Assembly: GCF_010384365.1 (NCBI RefSeq)
Contig: NZ_CP048397.1
Span: 7,755,683-7,819,682, forward strand
Length of the DNA: 64,000 nt
Direction: 5' to 3'
From: Streptomyces sp. S4.7
Lineage (GTDB): Bacteria > Actinomycetota > Actinomycetes > Streptomycetales > Streptomycetaceae
Shown: in pieces, positions 60,295 to 64,000 of the stretch
How the letters are laid out: each line of letters opens with the position of its first letter
Numbering within the stretch: position 1 is the stretch's first letter
Translations under genes and position numbers: made by a program
Notes under the pieces: model-generated
The model's database searches: none
What the model saw: only the letters and a program-made list of their open reading frames with translations
Told to the model about the DNA's origin: nothing

Positions 60295-60457
60295 AAGACC
60301 GGGACCGATCCGCTACCTCTGAGCAACGCGCCACCCGCGGCCACGCCCGATGCCGCGGTTTCTGACGAGTGATCACCGAGGTGGCTGATGAACAGGTCGG
60401 CGGCTCTCACCGGCGGCGGCATCCGTTGCCGCCGGTGGAGGGTACGGGGGTACCGGC

Positions 60458-60847
60458 ATGCCAGGACGTAAACGCCCCGGTGTCGAAACCTGGGTGCACA
60501 TCTGCAACGAGATCATTCACCACGTACTGCCCTTCCGGGCGCGGACGGTCCATCTGCTGTGGGTCGTCACGATTCCGCCGGTGGTGCTGGGCGGGTCCTT
60601 CTACATCGTCTTCTCGGTCCTTGTCCCGAACCCGCAGGGCTGGTTCGGCGTGGCCGGCTGTGGGGCGGGCGTCCTGCTCGTGGCCCGGTTGCGCACCCGG
60701 CTGAACCTCATGTCGGGCGGACGCGGGGCGATCAGTCCGTCGGAGGCAACGCCCAGTGCCGGGGCCGGGGTTGCCCGGCCGGCCGGGGCGGCACCCGCCG
60801 AGCCGACCGGAGAAGAGGAGGCGCCCACCAGCCCGCTGCCGCCGTGA
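60458..60847 (+). CDS. Hypothetical two-helix membrane protein
   Basis: The 129-residue protein has two hydrophobic segments (LLWVVTIPPVVLGGSFYIVF and GWFGVAGCGAGVLLVARL) and an Ala/Pro-rich tail. No family is recognised. The last third overlaps the convergent small gene 60732-61001, so at least one of the two may be shorter than drawn. Confidence 0.5.
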   Translation: MPGRKRPGVETWVHICNEIIHHVLPFRARTVHLLWVVTIPPVVLGGSFYIVFSVLVPNPQGWFGVAGCGAGVLLVARLRTRLNLMSGGRGAISPSEATPSAGAGVARPAGAAPAEPTGEEEAPTSPLPP

Positions 60848-61001
60848 GAACCAGCGCCGTGAGGACACCGGCCACCGCCGTACCGGCGGCACTCGCCGCG
60901 CCGTAGCCGGCGCCGAACGCGAGGATTCCCGTCAACAGGGCGTAACCGGACCAGAACCAGCCCGTGGTGCGAGGTGAGCGCGAGAGCATCGAACGCGTCA
61001 T
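60732..61001 (-). CDS. Hypothetical small membrane protein
   Basis: The 89-residue protein has two hydrophobic segments (GYALLTGILAFGAGYGAASA and AVAGVLTALVLTAAAGWWA) and a basic Pro-rich tail. It is convergent with the preceding gene, overlapping by 116 bp. No family is recognised. It and its neighbour separate the XRE/DUF5753 gene from DUF397. Confidence 0.42.
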   Translation of the reverse strand: MTRSMLSRSPRTTGWFWSGYALLTGILAFGAGYGAASAAGTAVAGVLTALVLTAAAGWWAPPLLRSARRVPPRPAGQPRPRHWALPPTD

Positions 61002-61268
61002 CGGTCATCCCCCTTGAGCTACGTCTGCGCAGCCAGCGTATCCATCACACCCGGCGCCGCAAGGCCGCGCACACGGCCATCTGGCGTGAACGCAACACCC
61101 GCGATCATGGCGGAATCCGGCATGTTCGTTTTCCCGTGCGCGATTGTTATCCTGAAGCAACGTGCCGACGTTTCCCTGCACTTGATCGAATTCGTCGGAC
61201 CGAGAGTCGCACCGCCGCAGCGAGCTGCCCCAACCAGGCTTTCCGCACACATCGTCAAGGAGGCGTGG

Positions 61269-61478
61269 GTGACTGAGTCATGGGCATGGCGCAAGAGCAG
61301 CTTCAGCGATGCCGGCGCCGACAACTGCGTGGAACTCGCCCGGCACACCGACCGGGTCATGATCCGTGATTCGCGGTATCCGCACCGTGCCGTGCTGGGT
61401 TTCTCCCGCGCGCCCTGGAAAGCGTTCCTCGACCACACCTGCCACGCGTCCCATCCCCTGGTGGAGGACCGGCCGTGA
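61269..61478 (+). CDS. DUF397 protein
   Basis: The 69-residue protein has the DUF397 pattern WRKSSFSDAGADNCVELARH, then VMIRDSRYPHRAVLGFSRAP and WKAFLD. These small proteins partner with XRE/DUF5753 regulators in actinomycete developmental and toxin-antitoxin-like loci. AAGGAGG (61257-61263) sets the GTG start at 61269. Confidence 0.88.
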   Translation: MTESWAWRKSSFSDAGADNCVELARHTDRVMIRDSRYPHRAVLGFSRAPWKAFLDHTCHASHPLVEDRP

Positions 61479-61518
61479 CTCTCCGGCGCTTCCCGCTCTC
61501 CCGGCGCTCCCTGATCCC

Positions 61519-62112
61519 CTAGGAAAAGGCCGCCGTGGGACCGCCCGCGTCGAGATCACCCTTGCGCAGACGGTAGACCTGCAACTGCAGGTTGTAATAC
61601 TTCTCCGTCTCGCCGACCCACTCCATCCCGACCCGCCGGGCCGTCGCCGCGCCTCGCGTGTTCCGGGGCCGTACCACCGCGAACAGTTCCTCGACCCCGG
61701 CGTCCGACTCGAAGGCCTGATGCGCCACGGCATGGCCCGCCTCCGCGGCCAGACCCTGCCCCCAGACACCGGGAGCCAGCTGCCAGCCGATCTCCAGATC
61801 GCTGCCGAGGGGCGGCAGCGGCAGCAGGGCCACCCCACCGACCAGCTCACCGGTCTCGCGCAGGGAGACGGCCCACCGGCCCTGGGGAGGTTCGAGAGTC
61901 TCCGACTCGGCGACCCACCGCTCGATCAGGCGCTCCATGGCTGCCAGGTCCGACACCGGCTCCAGAGCCGGGGCGAGCCACCGGGACACCTCGTCCACGC
62001 CGTACACCGGCAGGGCGGCCTCGGCGTCGCCCGTCGCCCACGGTCGAAGGATCAACCGCGGAGTACTGATCAGGGAGCCCTCGATAATGACCCGATGTAT
62101 TCGGTCAGCCAT
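61519..62112 (-). CDS. GNAT-family N-acetyltransferase (RimJ-like)
   Basis: The 197-residue protein has the GNAT layout: LISTPRLILRPWATGDAEAA, RWAVSLRETGELVGGVALLP, LEIGWQLAPGVWGQGLAAEA (acetyl-CoA loop) and ELFAVVRPRNTRGAATARRV. It resembles RimJ/RimL-type enzymes that acetylate N-termini or small molecules. TATTCT lies 6 nt before the ATG, so the mRNA is probably leaderless. Confidence 0.88.
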   Translation of the reverse strand: MADRIHRVIIEGSLISTPRLILRPWATGDAEAALPVYGVDEVSRWLAPALEPVSDLAAMERLIERWVAESETLEPPQGRWAVSLRETGELVGGVALLPLPPLGSDLEIGWQLAPGVWGQGLAAEAGHAVAHQAFESDAGVEELFAVVRPRNTRGAATARRVGMEWVGETEKYYNLQLQVYRLRKGDLDAGGPTAAFS

Positions 62113-62205
62113 ACACTGAGAATATCACCGGACCGCCTGGTCACTCGGGGTCGGTACGGGCCAACTACCTGTTCATCGGCGACCGGTGGAGTACCTGAAT
62201 TCGGT

Positions 62206-62231
62206 GGAATAACCGTCCTCCTCCCACCGTT
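62206..62231 (+). promoter_or_regulatory. SigR-type promoter of the L31 gene
   Basis: GGAAT (62206-62210), exactly 18 nt and GTT (62229-62231) match the disulfide-stress SigR consensus (GGAAT-N18-GTT). It would start transcription about 50 nt before the L31 ATG. No Zur box (TGAAAATGATTTTCA-like) is seen. Confidence 0.6.
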
Positions 62232-62288
62232 GAACGACACAGCGGGGGTCGATCGGACCCCAGGCGAGTCGGCAGGAAGGGATCACAT

Positions 62289-62546
62289 ATGAAGCCTCGT
62301 ATCCACCCCGTATCCCGTCCGGTGGTTTTCCGCGACCGCGCTGGCGATTACGCGTTTCTGACGCGCTCGACCGCGGAACCGGACATGACGATCGAGTGGG
62401 AGGACGGGGGGAAGTACCCCGTCATCGACGTCGAGACATCATCGGCGAGCCACCCCTTCTACACCGGTAAATCGCAGGTTCTTGACACCGCGGGCCGTGT
62501 GGAGCGCTTCGAGCGCCGTTACGGCGACGCACCGAAACGCGGATGA
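62289..62546 (+). CDS. rpmE2: Ribosomal protein L31 type B (cysteine-free)
   Basis: The 85-residue protein has the type B pattern MKPRIHPVSRPVVFRDRAGD, FLTRSTA, SHPFYTG and GRVERFERRYG. It has no Cys, so it cannot hold the zinc of type A L31 and can replace it when zinc or thiols are disturbed. Usual control is by Zur, but here a SigR-type promoter is found. AAGGGA precedes the ATG. A terminator follows, so the gene is transcribed alone. Confidence 0.9.
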   Translation: MKPRIHPVSRPVVFRDRAGDYAFLTRSTAEPDMTIEWEDGGKYPVIDVETSSASHPFYTGKSQVLDTAGRVERFERRYGDAPKRG

Positions 62547-62587
62547 GTTGCGCCGGGAAGCGTCGGCGCGAAGACGGCGAAAGTGAG

Positions 62588-62625
62588 CCCCGATGGCGAG
62601 ATCGAGTGATCACGCCACCGGGGCT
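62588..62625 (+). terminator. Terminator after the L31 gene
   Basis: GCCCCGATGGCG (62588-62599) and CGCCACCGGGGC (62614-62625) pair over 12 positions with one mismatch and a 14-nt loop, followed by TTCTCC. Confidence 0.62.
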
Positions 62626-62741
62626 TCTCCTGTGCCGCCGCGCACTGCCGAACGCGTGAGGACCGGAAGAGATCGCGTGCGACGGCGGGCGACGGCCGAC
62701 ACGAATTGATCACCCCGCGGCGGGTCTGACACCATCACCGG

Positions 62742-63113
62742 ATGATCAGCATCGGGACGATCGTGATGGGCGCTTCCGACGTGCGGCGCGCGGCCGGATT
62801 CTGGAGACGGGCCCTTGGCTACGTCCCGCGCGACGGCGAGGTCGGGGGCGACTGGGTCGTCCTCGTCCCCGCCGACGGCACGGGGCCGGGAATCTCCCTC
62901 GGACTCAGTGGGACGCCGGTGCAGAAGCACCCCCGCGTCCACCTCGACCTCTACGCGGGCGACGCCGCCGAGCAGGCCGCGGAAGTCGCGCGCCTGGTGT
63001 CCCTGGGGGCCGAACGCGTCGACTGGGACCTCTATCCCGACGACCCCGACTTCGTCGTCCTCGCCGACACCGAAGGCAACCGCTTCTGCGTCATCGACAA
63101 CGGCCGCGGCTGA
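62742..63113 (+). CDS. VOC-family (glyoxalase-like) protein
   Basis: The 123-residue protein has the two-module VOC fold: GTIVMGASDVRRAAGFWRRA, HPRVHLDLYAGDAAEQAAEV and VVLADTEGNRFCVID. It matches the actinomycete VOC_6-type group. The substrate is unknown. The kinase gene follows at 27 bp and is probably cotranscribed. Confidence 0.85.
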   Translation: MISIGTIVMGASDVRRAAGFWRRALGYVPRDGEVGGDWVVLVPADGTGPGISLGLSGTPVQKHPRVHLDLYAGDAAEQAAEVARLVSLGAERVDWDLYPDDPDFVVLADTEGNRFCVIDNGRG

Positions 63114-63140
63114 GTGCCGTCGGCGAGGGGGGAAGCCCGG

Positions 63141-63695
63141 GTGAGCGCCCAACTGCGTGCCGCGGTCGTCCTGATCACCGGCGTGATGGCCGCCGGGAAG
63201 TCCACCGTCGCCGGCCTGCTGGCCGAACGGCTGCCCCGCGCCGCCCACGTCCGCGGCGACACCTTCCGCCGCATGCTCGTCTCCGGCCGGGAGGAACTGC
63301 TGCCCGAGGAGACCGCGGAGGCCGGGGCCCAACTGGACCTGCGCCAACGGATCACGGTGACGGTGGCGGACGCCTACGCCGAAGACGGATGGACAGCCGT
63401 CGTCCAGGACATCGTCATCGGCGAGGACCTGAGCCGATTCGTCGCCAGGGTCCGCACACGGCCTCTCTACGTCGTCGTGCTCGCCCCCTCGGCCGAGGCC
63501 GTACGGAGCAGGGAGCAAGCGCGTCCGAAGACCGGCTACGGCGTCTGGTCGGTCGAGGCGCTCGACCACAGCCTGCGCTCGGAGACTCCGCGCATCGGTC
63601 TGTGGCTCGACACGACGGAGCAGACACCGGCGCAGACGGTCTCGGCGATCCTCGCCGACCTCCCGGCGGCGCTTGTCACGACCGAGCGCGACTGA
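63141..63695 (+). CDS. P-loop small-molecule kinase (chloramphenicol phosphotransferase-like)
   Basis: The protein of about 184 residues has a Walker A motif (LITGVMAAGKSTVAGLLAER), HVRGDTFRRMLVSGRE and VVQDIVIGEDLSRFVARVRT. It is an AAA/zeta-like kinase of the chloramphenicol-phosphotransferase or gluconokinase type. GGGGGGAAG upstream favours GTG at 63141 over 63114. The phosphorylated substrate is unknown. Confidence 0.8.
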   Translation: MSAQLRAAVVLITGVMAAGKSTVAGLLAERLPRAAHVRGDTFRRMLVSGREELLPEETAEAGAQLDLRQRITVTVADAYAEDGWTAVVQDIVIGEDLSRFVARVRTRPLYVVVLAPSAEAVRSREQARPKTGYGVWSVEALDHSLRSETPRIGLWLDTTEQTPAQTVSAILADLPAALVTTERD

Positions 63696-63805
63696 CCGGG
63701 ACCGACCGAGCGCGACGGCCGGGATCGGCCGGAGCGGTCGGCGCGGTGACCGGCGACGCGGTGGACAAGCCCCGCAGACAAGCCCCGCAAGGGATGACGG
63801 GGACG

Positions 63806-64000
63806 TCAGCCGCTCGGGGCCGGGTCCCGCCCCTCGTCGAACGCGCGGCGTACCGGACCGGGCAGCGGAGCGAGGCCGAGCAGGCCCGAGACCAGCTCGG
63901 TCGTGAGCGAATGCCACTCGTCGGCCCGCCGGAGCATCGCGTGGTCACCGCCGGTCATCTGCACCACGCACGCGTCGGCGCCCGCCGCACGGGCGCGGCG
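63806..64000 (-). CDS. C-terminal end of an alpha/beta-fold hydrolase (5' partial)
   Basis: The minus strand is open from the window edge to TGA at 63806-63808 and gives 64 residues: ADACVVQMTGGDHAMLRRAD, EWHSLTTELV and then a tail. The GGDHAML block with His is typical of the catalytic His region of alpha/beta hydrolases, and EWHSLTTE of the final helix. The frame has strong GC3 bias. The start lies beyond the window. Confidence 0.6.
   Translation of the reverse strand, partial: RRARAAGADACVVQMTGGDHAMLRRADEWHSLTTELVSGLLGLAPLPGPVRRAFDEGRDPAPSG

Noticed and set aside
62200..62288. Zur box before the L31 type B gene
   Set aside because: No TGAAAATGATTTTCA-like palindrome is present; the clear motif is SigR-type.
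1..64000. tRNA, rRNA, CRISPR array, prophage or biosynthetic core genes (PKS/NRPS/terpene)
   Set aside because: Looked for on both strands and none recognised; the only mobile element supported is the IS110 copy.

Overview
The window is chromosomal DNA of a high-GC actinomycete, almost certainly a Streptomyces or a close relative. The signs are very high third-position GC, GTG starts, purine-rich Shine-Dalgarno sites mixed with leaderless promoters (a TANNNT -10 box 6-8 nt before the start codon), Tat and Sec signal peptides, XRE/DUF5753 and DUF397 genes, SpoIIE-type phosphatases, a SigB/F/G-family sigma factor, ricin-lectin glycosidases and a DasR-like operator. No tRNA, rRNA or CRISPR array was seen.

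Layout. 0-11 kb: SGNH hydrolase, PadR and TetR regulators, a secreted GH30 glycosidase beside a perfect 20-bp operator, a small toxin-antitoxin pair, a MocR-type regulator, an epoxide-hydrolase-like enzyme, a haem-oxygenase-fold iron enzyme, and a DUF574-type methyltransferase next to an XRE/DUF5753 regulator. 11-20 kb: a PhoD phosphatase, then a tightly coupled sugar operon (lipoprotein binding protein, two permeases, cytoplasmic GH3) divergent from its LacI regulator. 19.5-26 kb: a type II NADH dehydrogenase, an IS110-family element, and a secreted GH78 alpha-L-rhamnosidase with a LacI-like operator. 26-34 kb: an F420-type oxidoreductase and a signalling block (receiver-SpoIIE phosphatase, CHASE3-type histidine kinase, Rcp1-like receiver, MarR, second SpoIIE-like protein, sigma factor). 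34-37.4 kb: DUF475 and PAP2-like membrane proteins and an SDR-type enzyme.

37.5-45 kb is a decaying segment. A sulfur-type leader peptide runs into a frameshifted ROK fragment, a flavin monooxygenase is fused in frame to the tail of an ADP-ribosylglycohydrolase, and a polysaccharide deacetylase has lost its core. Intact genes lie between them: a flavin reductase behind a leaderless Cys-rich leader peptide, AlkB, a GntR-ACC deaminase pair and a Tat-exported carbonic anhydrase.

45-64 kb: a D-cysteine-desulfhydrase-like enzyme, an NhaA-DsbA fusion, a 2OG-Fe(II) oxygenase, a CGNR regulator, and a ThrRS lacking the TGS and editing domains in an operon with an RsbW-like kinase. That operon has a classical attenuator: a leader peptide with three consecutive Thr codons, a 14-bp hairpin and a competing antiterminator. 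Next come a PA14-GH2-LamG enzyme, an aldo/keto reductase, a GH19 chitinase with a DasR-like site inside its promoter, an XRE/DUF5753 gene separated from a DUF397 gene, a cysteine-free ribosomal protein L31 behind a SigR-type promoter, a small kinase and a partial hydrolase.

Two themes run through the window: extracellular polymer breakdown (GH30, GH3 plus ABC importer, GH78, GH2, GH19) under local repressors, and amino-acid sensing by leader peptides (Thr, Cys and a sulfur-type remnant). All functions are inferred from sequence reading alone.
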